Below are positions 45,121 through 52,925 of a stretch of DNA of 64,000 nt, piece after piece. A model generated the notes under the pieces. It was not told the origin of the DNA. It did not search any database and was given only the letters and a program-made list of their open reading frames with translations. The DNA comes from JAGVPT01 sp963717445. Lineage in GTDB: Bacteria; Bacteroidota; Ignavibacteria; UBA10030; UBA8401. Made by a program: the position numbers and the translations under genes. The DNA lies in assembly GCA_963717445.1 (NCBI GenBank), contig OY970334.1, forward strand, positions 2,046,001-2,110,000, in the 5' to 3' direction. Each line of letters begins with the position of its first letter. The stretch's first letter is position 1.

Positions 45121-46179
45121 TTACTTGAGGTATAAAAGTTTCTTGACAACCGTTGCCCCGTTTGTCTGTAGCCTGTAGAAATAAACACCGCTTTCCTTGT
45201 TGGACGGTGTCCATTCAACATTGTGCGTTCCCACACTCATAACGCCATCGACAAGCGTTTCAACGCTGCGGCCCAGGACATCATAGACCTTCAGTACAAC
45301 ATGATCTTGCTTGGAAATTGAGAATTCAATGAGTGTGGATGGGTTGAACGGGTTCGGATAATTTTGCGATAACGATAATGTTGTTGGGATAACCCGATCG
45401 TCAGAAACTAACGTAGCGTTTTCGTTCTTGATGAAAGTGATTCCGGTAACCTTTACCAAACCTGTATCGTTTTGGTCTTTTGTGCTGCTAACCTGAAAGG
45501 AGATACCAGATTTTGTAAAGTAGTTAAACCCTTGGTATGTAAAGTTCTCTACCTCAACGCTCCTAACTCTCAAGCAGTCGTATGACATTCCATGCACGAG
45601 CAAGGTTCCGTACCCATCGATACTGTAAGTCTCTGCGCTGTTCCATCCAGTCGTCACGCGCGGCGCAACATTGTTGACATACACTGTATCAACTCCTGCC
45701 CCGCCCGGGCTTGTGCTCCATTGAAGATTATATGTCGCCGGGAATCGCAAAAATTCCTCATACGGAGTATCATATCTGTACTCTTGCGAATCCGGATAAA
45801 CAGAAACTTGCGCCAACTGGACAAAACCGCTATCGGTAATAAAAAAAACAGGGCTGTCCGAAATGTTTTGCGTCGATGTACCCCACACGAGGCTCGATGG
45901 ATTGAAGCGAGCGGCAAGTTGGGGAATTTGTGATGATGAATAAAGTGTATATGTCTCTGAATCGGGAAATGTTAGAGACGAAAAATCGTAGACGTTCGGC
46001 CCGCCGGTCTTTCCAACATTGATATATTGGCTCGTATCGAAATGAAATTTAAGCGTTGCGCCGGCAACAAAAGCTTGTTGCAAATCTGTTTTTTGGATGG
46101 TGATTTGCCCATTTCCGGTTTGGACGAACAAAAGTGCAAACAAACAATAGCACAGCCACTCATATTTCAGCACTCTCAT
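45121..46179 (-). CDS. Secreted protein of unknown function with T9SS sorting domain
   Basis: 352 residues from the ATG at 46179, which has AAAGGA six bases before it and opens a signal peptide ending TGNGQ. Residues about 25-260 are beta-rich with no domain I recognise (FDTSQYINVGKTGGPNVYDFSSLTF is a distinctive opening seen in several such surface proteins). The C-terminal 90 residues are a type IX sorting domain (QNYPNPFNPSTLIEF, VYDVLGRSVETLV, SGVYFYRLQ, KKLLYLK). It should be displayed or released at the cell surface. It lies 41 bp before the M1 peptidase on the same strand, so the pair may be co-transcribed. Confidence 0.85.
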   Translation of the reverse strand: MRVLKYEWLCYCLFALLFVQTGNGQITIQKTDLQQAFVAGATLKFHFDTSQYINVGKTGGPNVYDFSSLTFPDSETYTLYSSSQIPQLAARFNPSSLVWGTSTQNISDSPVFFITDSGFVQLAQVSVYPDSQEYRYDTPYEEFLRFPATYNLQWSTSPGGAGVDTVYVNNVAPRVTTGWNSAETYSIDGYGTLLVHGMSYDCLRVRSVEVENFTYQGFNYFTKSGISFQVSSTKDQNDTGLVKVTGITFIKNENATLVSDDRVIPTTLSLSQNYPNPFNPSTLIEFSISKQDHVVLKVYDVLGRSVETLVDGVMSVGTHNVEWTPSNKESGVYFYRLQTNGATVVKKLLYLK

Positions 46180-46377
46180 AATTGTCCTTTCGGAAGACAT
46201 GGGTAAAATGCGAATTGAACAAATTTAATGAGTGTTTTTGCCTACAACAAAAACCTCAGTTATGAAAACAGAATTAGGAATATTTCAGGAGCTAGTCTTT
46301 ATGAATTTTACCTTTCTTTCGAGCCAATGTCAAGCAAGTCCGAAGGAAGGTAGTGGTCAAGTTTGCGTTCTTGCAAG

Positions 46378-46457
46378 AGGTGACGAACACCTCACTCCAA
46401 AAATCCAATTATACAAAAATATTTGGTAAGGTAAATCGGTAAGGTGTCCGTCACCTT
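46378..46457 (-). repeat. 80-bp inverted-repeat element, variant copy
   Basis: The ends GAGGTGACGAACACCTC (46378) and AAGGTGTCCGTCACCTT (to 46457) are inverted repeats with mismatches. Its inside, ATATTTGGTAAGGTAAAT, is the reverse complement of the inside of the copy at 48374. It has the same 80-bp length as the copies at 48374 and 52321. Confidence 0.75.
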
Positions 46458-46497
46458 ACCAACCTTGAGCACTACCAGAAGGAAGGCAGATTTGCGT

Positions 46498-46790
46498 AGA
46501 TGTCGGACACTTTGCTGATTTACATTGCTAGAAGCCATCTCAAAAATGGTTTTCATGCAGAAAGCAGCCGTAAATGTCATGCTGAGCGGAGCGAAGCATC
46601 CATGACATAGAAGCCTAGTAGAGTCAAGGTATGTCATTGTCATGGATTCTTCACCCCGTCTGAAAAGCGACGGGGTTCAGAATGACAATGATCTGTCAGT
46701 ATTCCTTCAGAAGGACATAATCAAGCGTTTTTGAGGTAGCTTCTAATTATTTCAGCATACCGCAAATCCTTAGTAAAATGTCCGACATCT
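46498..46790 (+). repeat. 80-bp-type inverted-repeat element split by a MITE
   Basis: AGATGTCGGACACTTT begins at 46498 and AAAATGTCCGACATCT ends at 46790. Removing the 217-bp insertion and keeping one TA leaves 78 bp that line up with the intact copy at 48374 (ATTTAC...ATTTCAGCAT on both sides of the junction). Confidence 0.85.
46529..46745 (+). mobile_element. MITE-like element, copy 2 (217 bp including TA ends)
   Basis: Reverse-oriented copy of the element at 17058-17274; 213 of 217 positions match. Its terminal GAAGC...GCTTC repeats are flanked by TA on each side, and comparison with the intact host repeat shows that one TA was duplicated on insertion. Confidence 0.9.
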
Positions 46791-46881
46791 TGTTGTAACT
46801 AAGGGTTAATCCAAATAACGAGAAATGTGTCCAATCTGTAACATAAAACAAAATACTCGGCGTAAAAGGAGCGCAGGAAAT

Positions 46882-47385
46882 ATGAAGCGAACAATGATAT
46901 CCGCAGTTATCCTTGCGGTTTTTTTAACCTTTGCAGGATGCACCTCGCAGCGATACGCACTGTATCACAGGGGGCGCCCGGCGCCAACAGACACGCTTGC
47001 AATGATGAAGAAGCAGGACGTAATCTCATTGACGAAGGCCGGAGTCAGCGATAGTCTCATCATCACGATGATCGCAACATCCCATTCATGGTTCGACCTG
47101 AGGACGCAGGATGTTCTCGACCTGAAAAGTGCCGGAGTCAGCGACAGAGTGATCAATGCAATGATCCAATCAAATCAGCCGATGACCGAGGCCGAAATTT
47201 CCGGCGGAGATGAATATTATTACTATCCGCCATACTACTGGTATCCTGCCTATTACCCGTATTGGTATTATCCATCATTTTACTTCGGATACAGTTATTA
47301 CCGGCCGTTTTACAATTCCCGTTCCGGGTACTATGGTGGTTATGGATTCCGCGGTGGGTGGGGCGGCGGCATGCGCCGTCGTTGA
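46882..47385 (+). CDS. Small lipoprotein with paired AGVSD motifs and Tyr/Gly-rich tail
   Basis: 167 residues from the ATG at 46882, preceded by AGGAAA. The signal sequence ends in a lipobox, FAGC. Two copies of a short helix motif follow: VISLTKAGVSDSLIITMI and VLDLKSAGVSDRVINAMI. The C-terminal 60 residues are almost only Tyr, Pro, Trp, Gly and Arg (YYYYPPYYWYPAYYPYWYYP, then a GYYGGYGFRGGWGGG-type end). The paired motif occurs in other bacterial lipoproteins of unknown function. The tail may stick to surfaces or other proteins at the envelope; this is a guess. A terminator-like hairpin follows 28 bp after the stop. Confidence 0.82.
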   Translation: MKRTMISAVILAVFLTFAGCTSQRYALYHRGRPAPTDTLAMMKKQDVISLTKAGVSDSLIITMIATSHSWFDLRTQDVLDLKSAGVSDRVINAMIQSNQPMTEAEISGGDEYYYYPPYYWYPAYYPYWYYPSFYFGYSYYRPFYNSRSGYYGGYGFRGGWGGGMRRR

Positions 47386-47413
47386 AAGGCTGGACATTGA
47401 TCTTGTCTCAATA

Positions 47414-47454
47414 GGCACCGAACTTTTTTCCCCTCATAAAAAAAGTCCGGTGCC
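47414..47454 (+). terminator. Intrinsic terminator-like hairpin
   Basis: GGCACCGAACTTTTTT (47414) pairs with AAAAAAGTCCGGTGCC (to 47454) with one mismatch, loop of nine bases. It lies just downstream of the lipoprotein gene. Confidence 0.65.
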
Positions 47455-47719
47455 GTATTAGTACTATGATGCAGAAAAAGGTTGGAATTATTTCGGCAAG
47501 ATAATCTTTTTCGTCCCCACAAATCCTCCAGCCTGCAATTGGTGACATACTCCACTCACTGATTGAAGTATCCTTTCCACGTGATAAGAATCTGCTTTCT
47601 TTTTTCCGGCAAGCTTTTCAACTAACGAGCCCGCAAATTAATATGAGCTACATAGTAGTCCGAAAAAGTCCTTCGGATATACGTTACGTTAATAGAATCA
47701 TATTGATTGAAATTGGTAG

Positions 47720-48327
47720 ACTACCAGAAAGTCGGTAGCGACTCATTTTGAGAAAGAAAAACGAGCGTCTGAGGTCTGTTGGAGTCAGTGTACGTCACTT
47801 TCTTTACGAGAAAGAAAGTAACCAAAGAAATCTCTCGTCCGAAGGACCCCTTTGGGGAAATCGTAACACACGGATTCAATCCCAGCCGCACATGCCGTTA
47901 ATTTCGGCGCAAGAGGGCATCGAATATTGTAGTATAATAGTCAAGTAGTCAAGCGCCGAAATTAAAACCCTTCGATTGAATCCTTCCCGCCCGCCGACCT
48001 GACGATTTCGATTAATGTTGCAAAAGCTGCATGTGCTGTATCCTCGGAATCGGTGGCAGTGCGGGTGGGGAGGCGATGCGTGTGTTGAGAAAGCGGCTAG
48101 CATGTGCAGGTGGCAAGCGGGAGCAGTTTTCTCCCGGTTGTGTGAGGGAAAGCATCGTCAGCATTCCGATTCCCCCAAAGGGGTCCTTCGGACGAGAGGC
48201 TCTTCCCGCTTTCCAAAAATATGAAAGGCGGGATCCCGCACAGCGGGACTTTGCTTCTTTCTCTGGCACCAGAGAAAGAAGGATGACTTCAAGGCTATTA
48301 TTCAAAATGAGTCACTACCAGAAAGTC
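47720..48327. repeat. Palindrome-rich 0.6-kb non-coding repeat
   Basis: ACTACCAGAAAGTC occurs as a direct repeat at both ends (47720 and 48314). Just inside are the inverted ends GACTCATTTTGA (47740-47751) and TCAAAATGAGTC (48302-48313). A 32-bp inverted pair follows (47832-47863 with 48167-48198, one mismatch; it includes CGTCCGAAGGACCCCTTTGG), then TTAATTTCGGCGC (47898) with GCGCCGAAATTAA (47953). Frames inside it are not protein-like. Nested arms suggest a non-autonomous mobile element or a composite of dispersed repeats. It fills most of the 47386-48726 gap, in which I see no gene. Confidence 0.75.
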
Positions 48328-48373
48328 AATGTTTTGCCACGCAAAAATCTTTATATTATAGATGAAGCGAGGG

Positions 48374-48453
48374 AGATGTCGGATACTTTTTTAAATTTAC
48401 CTTACCAAATATTTCAGCATGTCGCTATCTTCCCGATAAAGTGTACGACATCT
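48374..48453 (+). repeat. 80-bp inverted-repeat element, intact copy
   Basis: Ends AGATGTCGGATACTTT and AAAGTGTACGACATCT, 80 bp overall. The inside has ATTTACCTTACCAAATATTT. Same family as 52321-52400 and the split copy at 46498. Confidence 0.85.
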
Positions 48454-48506
48454 ACTGCACATAAACGAGCACCATCAAAGATGGTGGCTTTTGAAAAGAA
48501 AAAGCA

Positions 48507-48653
48507 AGTCATTCCGTGCTTGACCGGAATCCAGAGTCAATCAACGGAACTGGATTCTCAACGAGTCGTCTACGACCCTACGGGTCGATAGACCCGTGGG
48601 GAGTCTTCGACCGGTTCTTCGTCCAACCTGAAAGCGGGACTCGACCGGAATGA
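48507..48653. repeat. Dispersed GACCGGAAT-type repeat
   Basis: GTCATTCCGTGCTTGACCGG at the left and CTCGACCGGAATGAT at the right give inverted CATTCCG ends. The inside has CCTACGGGTCGATAGACCCG hairpins. Related repeats are common between genes in many bacterial genomes. It ends 74 bp before pgi. Confidence 0.55.
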
Positions 48654-48726
48654 TAGGCATAGCCAACCTAATATAACCACCGCCTGTGGTTTCTGCTTTG
48701 CACTAAAAAACATACAAAGGATAACC

Positions 48727-50370
48727 ATGGCAACACGCATCCCACAACTTAACAAGCGAGCGGCATGGGAAGCCCTCGAATCCCATTACGCGAAGATCAA
48801 GGAGCTGCATCTACGTAAACTCTTTGCAGATGATCCCAAACGTGGAGAGCGATTGACTGTCGAAGCTGTCGGCCTCTACTTTGATTACTCGAAGCATCGC
48901 ATTACCGATGAAACGCTCAAATTTCTATTGCAATTAGCGGATGAATCGGGCTTGCGGGGACGCATCGATGCGATGTTTCGCGGCGAGAAAATCAACGTTA
49001 CTGAGAAGCGAGCCGTTCTGCACACAGCTCTTCGTGCACCTAAAGGAGAATCGATCATCGTGGATGGCGAAAACATTGTACCCCATGTTCACGCTGTGCT
49101 CGACAAAATGGCCGATTTTTCCAACCGCGTCCGGAGCGGGGAATGGAAGGGCTACACCGGCAAAGCAATTCGTAACATCGTTAACGTCGGCATCGGGGGG
49201 TCCGACCTCGGACCGGTCATGGCCTACGAAGCATTGCGGCATTACAGCCAACGCAACATCATCTTCCGGTTCGTTTCCAACGTCGACGGCGCGGACTTTG
49301 TCGAAGCTACGAGTGATCTTAATGCAGAAGAGACATTGTTCATCATCTCGTCAAAAACTTTTACGACACTTGAGACTATGACAAATGCGCACACAGCCCG
49401 CAATTGGGCACTCAAAACCTTGAAACATCCCTCTGCAATAGCCAAACACTTTGTCGCTGTTTCGACAAACGCGAAGGAAGTCTCCGCGTTCGGGATTGAT
49501 ACTGCAAACATGTTTGAGTTCTGGGATTGGGTCGGCGGGAGATATTCAATGGATTCGGCCATCGGCCTTTCGACGATGATCGCGATCGGTCCTGAAAATT
49601 TCCGCGCAATGCTTGACGGTTTCCATCAGATGGATGAACATTTTCGCACCGCTCCATTCGAGCGCAACCTGCCGGTGATTATGGCGCTTTTAGGCCTCTG
49701 GTATAACAACTTCTTTGGTGCACAAACGATCGCCGTGCTGCCGTACGAACAATACCTCAAACGATTTCCTGCATATCTCCAGCAACTGACAATGGAAAGC
49801 AATGGGAAACACGTGACGCTCGACGGCACTGAGGTGACATATCAAACCGGACCAATCTATTGGGGGGAACCGGGAACCAACGGACAACATTCTTTCTACC
49901 AATTGATTCATCAGGGAACAAAGCTTATCCCATGTGACTTCATCGCCTTTGTTCATCCGCTCACCCCGCTCGGACGCCATCACGACTTACTCATGGCTAA
50001 CGTTTTTGCCCAGTCGGAAGCTCTGGCTTTCGGCAAAACGCCTAACGAGGTTCAAGCCGAAGGAACTCCTGCATGGCTGGTGCCGCATCGAACCTTCGAG
50101 GGAAATCGTCCGTCGAGCACAATCCTCTTAGACCGCCTGACTCCGGCGGCGATCGGGAAACTCGTTGCATTATACGAGCATAGCGTTTTCACCCAGGGAG
50201 CGATCTGGCAGATTGATTCATTCGACCAGTGGGGAGTTGAATTGGGGAAGGTCCTTGCAGGGCGCATCATGCCGGAACTTGAAAGCAACACTACACCACA
50301 ACTCAAGCACGATAGCTCAACGAATAACCTGATCCGGCGCTATCGAAAATTCAAAGAGCCATCGCATTAA
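48727..50370 (+). CDS. pgi: Glucose-6-phosphate isomerase
   Basis: 547 residues. Family signatures are clear: VGIGGSDLGPVMAYEAL near residue 143, SKTFTTLETMTNA (phosphate loop), GGRYSMDSAIGLS and GEPGTNGQHSFYQLIHQGTKLIPCDFI with the catalytic His. It interconverts glucose 6-phosphate and fructose 6-phosphate in the cytoplasm. The length fits the long bacterial/eukaryotic type. AAAGGA precedes the start by five bases. It stands alone on the plus strand between a repeat zone and the convergent queuosine genes, so it is probably monocistronic. Mannose from the central cluster would join glycolysis close to this step. Confidence 0.97.
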   Translation: MATRIPQLNKRAAWEALESHYAKIKELHLRKLFADDPKRGERLTVEAVGLYFDYSKHRITDETLKFLLQLADESGLRGRIDAMFRGEKINVTEKRAVLHTALRAPKGESIIVDGENIVPHVHAVLDKMADFSNRVRSGEWKGYTGKAIRNIVNVGIGGSDLGPVMAYEALRHYSQRNIIFRFVSNVDGADFVEATSDLNAEETLFIISSKTFTTLETMTNAHTARNWALKTLKHPSAIAKHFVAVSTNAKEVSAFGIDTANMFEFWDWVGGRYSMDSAIGLSTMIAIGPENFRAMLDGFHQMDEHFRTAPFERNLPVIMALLGLWYNNFFGAQTIAVLPYEQYLKRFPAYLQQLTMESNGKHVTLDGTEVTYQTGPIYWGEPGTNGQHSFYQLIHQGTKLIPCDFIAFVHPLTPLGRHHDLLMANVFAQSEALAFGKTPNEVQAEGTPAWLVPHRTFEGNRPSSTILLDRLTPAAIGKLVALYEHSVFTQGAIWQIDSFDQWGVELGKVLAGRIMPELESNTTPQLKHDSSTNNLIRRYRKFKEPSH

Positions 50371-50482
50371 AAATAGCATCGGTTGGTGAGACGAAAAATT
50401 CTTGAGGGAAAAAATATTATGTCGGCAGATTCGGAGATTCATTCGACTGAACCCCGACATCCGAGGCTCAGTGCGTTGTTTC

Positions 50483-50845
50483 TCAATCATTCTCTCCCTC
50501 GTACATGCATCCCGACGTCGGGGTTTCCTTCACGACAAGCTTACTGAGCTTGGGGATCAAAGGATGCAACCGGTTCCAGAGCCATCGTGCAAGAACCTCG
50601 CTCGTAGGATTCTCAAGACCCGGAATCTCATTAAGATAGCGATGATCGAGCTGATCGATAACTGGTTTGGCCGCCTCCTTGAGATCGCCAAAATCCATAA
50701 CCCATCCTACTTTTTGATCAATATCTCCCGAGACATAAATCTGGATTATGTAGGAGTGACCATGCAGGCGGCGGCACATATGTCCTTCCGGAACGTTTGG
50801 CAAAAGATGCGCCGCTTCAAAAGTCATCTCTTTAAAAATTGTCAT
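50483..50845 (-). CDS. queD: 6-carboxy-5,6,7,8-tetrahydropterin synthase
   Basis: 120 residues from the ATG at 50845, which has AGGAG seven bases before it. The zinc site is visible: FEAAHLLP at the start and CRRLHGHSY, giving the three His ligands and the catalytic Cys. LDHRYLNEI and NPTSEVLARWLWNRL are further family motifs. It makes 6-carboxytetrahydropterin from dihydroneopterin triphosphate, the first committed step toward preQ0 and queuosine. It follows queE by 10 bp. Confidence 0.95.
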   Translation of the reverse strand: MTIFKEMTFEAAHLLPNVPEGHMCRRLHGHSYIIQIYVSGDIDQKVGWVMDFGDLKEAAKPVIDQLDHRYLNEIPGLENPTSEVLARWLWNRLHPLIPKLSKLVVKETPTSGCMYEGEND

Positions 50846-50855
50846 CAAAAATCTC

Positions 50856-51497
50856 CTATGGTATCCCGAGTATTTTATGTGTTTGCAAGCTAATTTTCCA
50901 TTGTGGGTGTTGCAAGCAGTACTTCTGAACTAACGTGGTATTCTCTTCACGATCTGGACCGTCCATCGGCTGGAGAAAATAATGATCAAACCGGAGTGTA
51001 TGAAATAACTCCGGTTCAGCACCGGGCTGGGGGAATACCAATTTAAGTTCGCTTCCCGACTTCAGGACCAACTCTGCTCCTGCTTTTGGACTCACGCAGA
51101 TCCAATCGAGCCCCGGCGGCGGCATTCTCGTTCCATTTGTTTCAATGGCTACTTCAAATCCTTCGGCATGAAATGCCTTAACGAGCTGATCGTCAAGTTG
51201 TAAAAGAGGTTCCCCTCCAGTGCAGACAAGAAAAGGTTTGGCAAAGCCAGCCTTCCCTTCCGGCCACTTTGCTTTCACCGCTGTCGCCAACTCTTTGGCG
51301 CCGGCAAAATGCCCTCCTCCAGGTCCATCCACACCGAAGAAGTCTGTGTCGCAGAATTTGCAGATCGCCGAAGCTCGATCCTCTTCTCGTCCACTCCAGA
51401 GGTTGCATCCTGCAAACCTGCAAAAGACCGCAGCTCTCCCGGTGTTAGCTCCTTCACCTTGGAGGGTATAGTATATTTCTTTGACGGCGTATCCCAT
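50856..51497 (-). CDS. queE: 7-carboxy-7-deazaguanine synthase (radical SAM)
   Basis: 213 residues from the ATG at 51497; a TTG at 51506 directly after the queC stop is the alternative. EIYYTLQGEGANTGR opens the family pattern. The iron-sulfur motif is the unusual C-x14-C-x2-C form (CNLW ... AICKFCD) described for the proteobacterial-type QueE, not the standard C-x3-C-x2-C. VCTGGEPLLQLD and AIETNGT follow. It converts carboxytetrahydropterin to 7-carboxy-7-deazaguanine. It sits between queC and queD in one operon. Confidence 0.94.
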   Translation of the reverse strand: MGYAVKEIYYTLQGEGANTGRAAVFCRFAGCNLWSGREEDRASAICKFCDTDFFGVDGPGGGHFAGAKELATAVKAKWPEGKAGFAKPFLVCTGGEPLLQLDDQLVKAFHAEGFEVAIETNGTRMPPPGLDWICVSPKAGAELVLKSGSELKLVFPQPGAEPELFHTLRFDHYFLQPMDGPDREENTTLVQKYCLQHPQWKISLQTHKILGIP

Positions 51498-51506
51498 TGC
51501 CTTCAA

Positions 51507-52223
51507 TCAAGACATCCCGACGTACAGGATCGGGTCCTTCATATCGTTTTCGGAAAACCCTTTACGTCTAAGCTGGCAAGCATCGCATTTGCCGCAGGCC
51601 TCGCCCGATGGAGAAGGATCATAGCAAGAGCTTGTCATAGAATAATCGACACCTAATTCGATGCCTTTCTTTATTATCTGGGCCTTTGAGAGCAAGATCA
51701 AGGGTGTGTGAATTGTAAGCCGCTGCCGCCCCTCAACACCGGCTTTCGTTGCAAGGTCAGCCATTTTCCGGTACGCTTCGATATACTCAGGCCGGCAATC
51801 GGGATAGCCGCTGTAATCGAGCGCGTTGACTCCGATGAAAATATCGTTCGCACCTTCAACTTCCGCCCAAGCGAGTGCAAAGGAAAGAAAAATCGTATTG
51901 CGGGCAGGGACATACGTGACCGGTATCTTTGAATTCATTTCATCCAGATTCCGGTTCTTCGGCACCTCGATTTCGCTCGTGAGGGCAGATCCCCCAAACT
52001 CCCTGAGGTCAATCTTGGCAACGATATGTCTTACAGCTTTATAGTGCGCCGCAACTTTTTTCGCCGCTTCGATCTCAATCTCATGGCGCTGTCCATAGTT
52101 GAAGGAGAGAGCGAGAATACGATATCCCTCGCTCTTCGCTATCGCCAGCGTTGTCGTTGAATCGAGACCTCCGCTCAGCAACACTACCGCCTTTTTCGGA
52201 CTTTCAGGCATTGTTCCTTTCAT
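51507..52223 (-). CDS. queC: 7-cyano-7-deazaguanine synthase
   Basis: 238 residues (four fewer if the in-frame ATG at 52211, preceded by AAAGGA, is used). The PP-loop ATP-binding motif LLSGGLDSTTTLAIAK is near the N-terminus and the zinc-binding set SCYDPSPSGEACGKCDAC near the C-terminus. It turns the carboxyl into the nitrile of preQ0 using ATP and ammonia. It is first in the queC-queE-queD operon. The 288-bp gap upstream, shared with divergent queF, holds an 80-bp repeat; I find no convincing preQ1 riboswitch there. Confidence 0.96.
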   Translation of the reverse strand: MKGTMPESPKKAVVLLSGGLDSTTTLAIAKSEGYRILALSFNYGQRHEIEIEAAKKVAAHYKAVRHIVAKIDLREFGGSALTSEIEVPKNRNLDEMNSKIPVTYVPARNTIFLSFALAWAEVEGANDIFIGVNALDYSGYPDCRPEYIEAYRKMADLATKAGVEGRQRLTIHTPLILLSKAQIIKKGIELGVDYSMTSSCYDPSPSGEACGKCDACQLRRKGFSENDMKDPILYVGMS

Positions 52224-52320
52224 TCTTGCTCTTTAAAAAATAATTTAATACTGTTAGTGTACTAAAAAAATTTGTAATATCATATCGGATCGGCAACATA
52301 GGGTAGTGCGACGATTTGGT

Positions 52321-52400
52321 AGATGTCGGACACCTTATCGAGGAAGAGATGAATTTGCCGAATTATTTAGCGAGATAAATCACGAAGGTGTCCGACATCT
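52321..52400 (+). repeat. 80-bp inverted-repeat element with perfect 16-bp ends
   Basis: AGATGTCGGACACCTT (52321-52336) and AAGGTGTCCGACATCT (52385-52400) are perfect inverted repeats. It lies in the divergent queC/queF promoter region, so it may affect transcription of one side. Confidence 0.88.
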
Positions 52401-52511
52401 TCTACGTACAACACTGCCGGCAACAACAATGATTCATTGAAAGGTTTTTTGCGTAACCGCCTTCCTGCCTAAGAAAATTTTCACCATCATCTATATAAAA
52501 GGACAGCGCCA

Positions 52512-52895
52512 ATGAATGCCGAACGAAGGTCATTTGAATTCTTGGATGAAACTCATATCCGGCCCGATTTTTTGGAAACATTTTCTTTTGACAGTCCGGA
52601 TCAATACATTCGGACGGAGACGGAAGAATTTTCTGCCGTCTGCCCCTTTAGCGGCCTCCCCGACATTGCCAAGGTGATCATCGAATATTACCCCACAGGC
52701 GGAAAGTGCGTCGAGTTGAGGTCCCTCAAACAGTATATGATTTCGTTCAGGATGGTCGGCATCTTCCAGGAAAACGCGACGAAGCGAATATATGCCGACC
52801 TCAAGAAATCGCTGCAGACCAAACGACTGAAGGTAACAACGATTTACAACACGAGGGGGGGATTCGACACAACGTGTATTGAAGGGGCGCTTTGA
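52512..52895 (+). CDS. queF: NADPH-dependent preQ0 reductase
   Basis: 127 residues, the short (type I, tunnelling-fold) form. VCPFSGLPDIAKVIIEYYP carries the catalytic Cys, followed by KCVELRSLKQYMISFR (NADPH/QueF motif) and GIFQENATKRIYADL. It reduces the nitrile of preQ0 to the aminomethyl of preQ1 before tRNA insertion. AAAGGA lies nine bases before the start. It is divergent from queC; all preQ1 genes after GTP cyclohydrolase are therefore in this window, but folE and tgt are not. Confidence 0.96.
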   Translation: MNAERRSFEFLDETHIRPDFLETFSFDSPDQYIRTETEEFSAVCPFSGLPDIAKVIIEYYPTGGKCVELRSLKQYMISFRMVGIFQENATKRIYADLKKSLQTKRLKVTTIYNTRGGFDTTCIEGAL

Positions 52896-52925
52896 GGGGT
52901 TCAACAAACAGATTATGGACAACGC

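Larger units (their letters stand above)
46180..46881. other. Gene-free, repeat-rich gap between divergent genes
   Basis: No coding region is supported in this 702-bp stretch. It contains two 80-bp repeats and a 217-bp MITE-like element, each listed separately. The promoters of the leftward T9SS gene and the rightward lipoprotein gene must lie at its ends. AAAGGA and AGGAAA sites precede the two starts. Confidence 0.8.

Noticed and set aside
47720..48327. CRISPR array
   Set aside because: Repeats here are nested inverted pairs, not regularly spaced direct repeats with unique spacers.
48031..48591. 186-codon open frame between the repeat zone and pgi
   Set aside because: It runs across palindromic repeats, has low-complexity composition and no signal or domain.
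52224..52511. Possible preQ1 riboswitch before queC or queF
   Set aside because: I could not find the expected pseudoknot sequence; the gap is mostly an 80-bp repeat.
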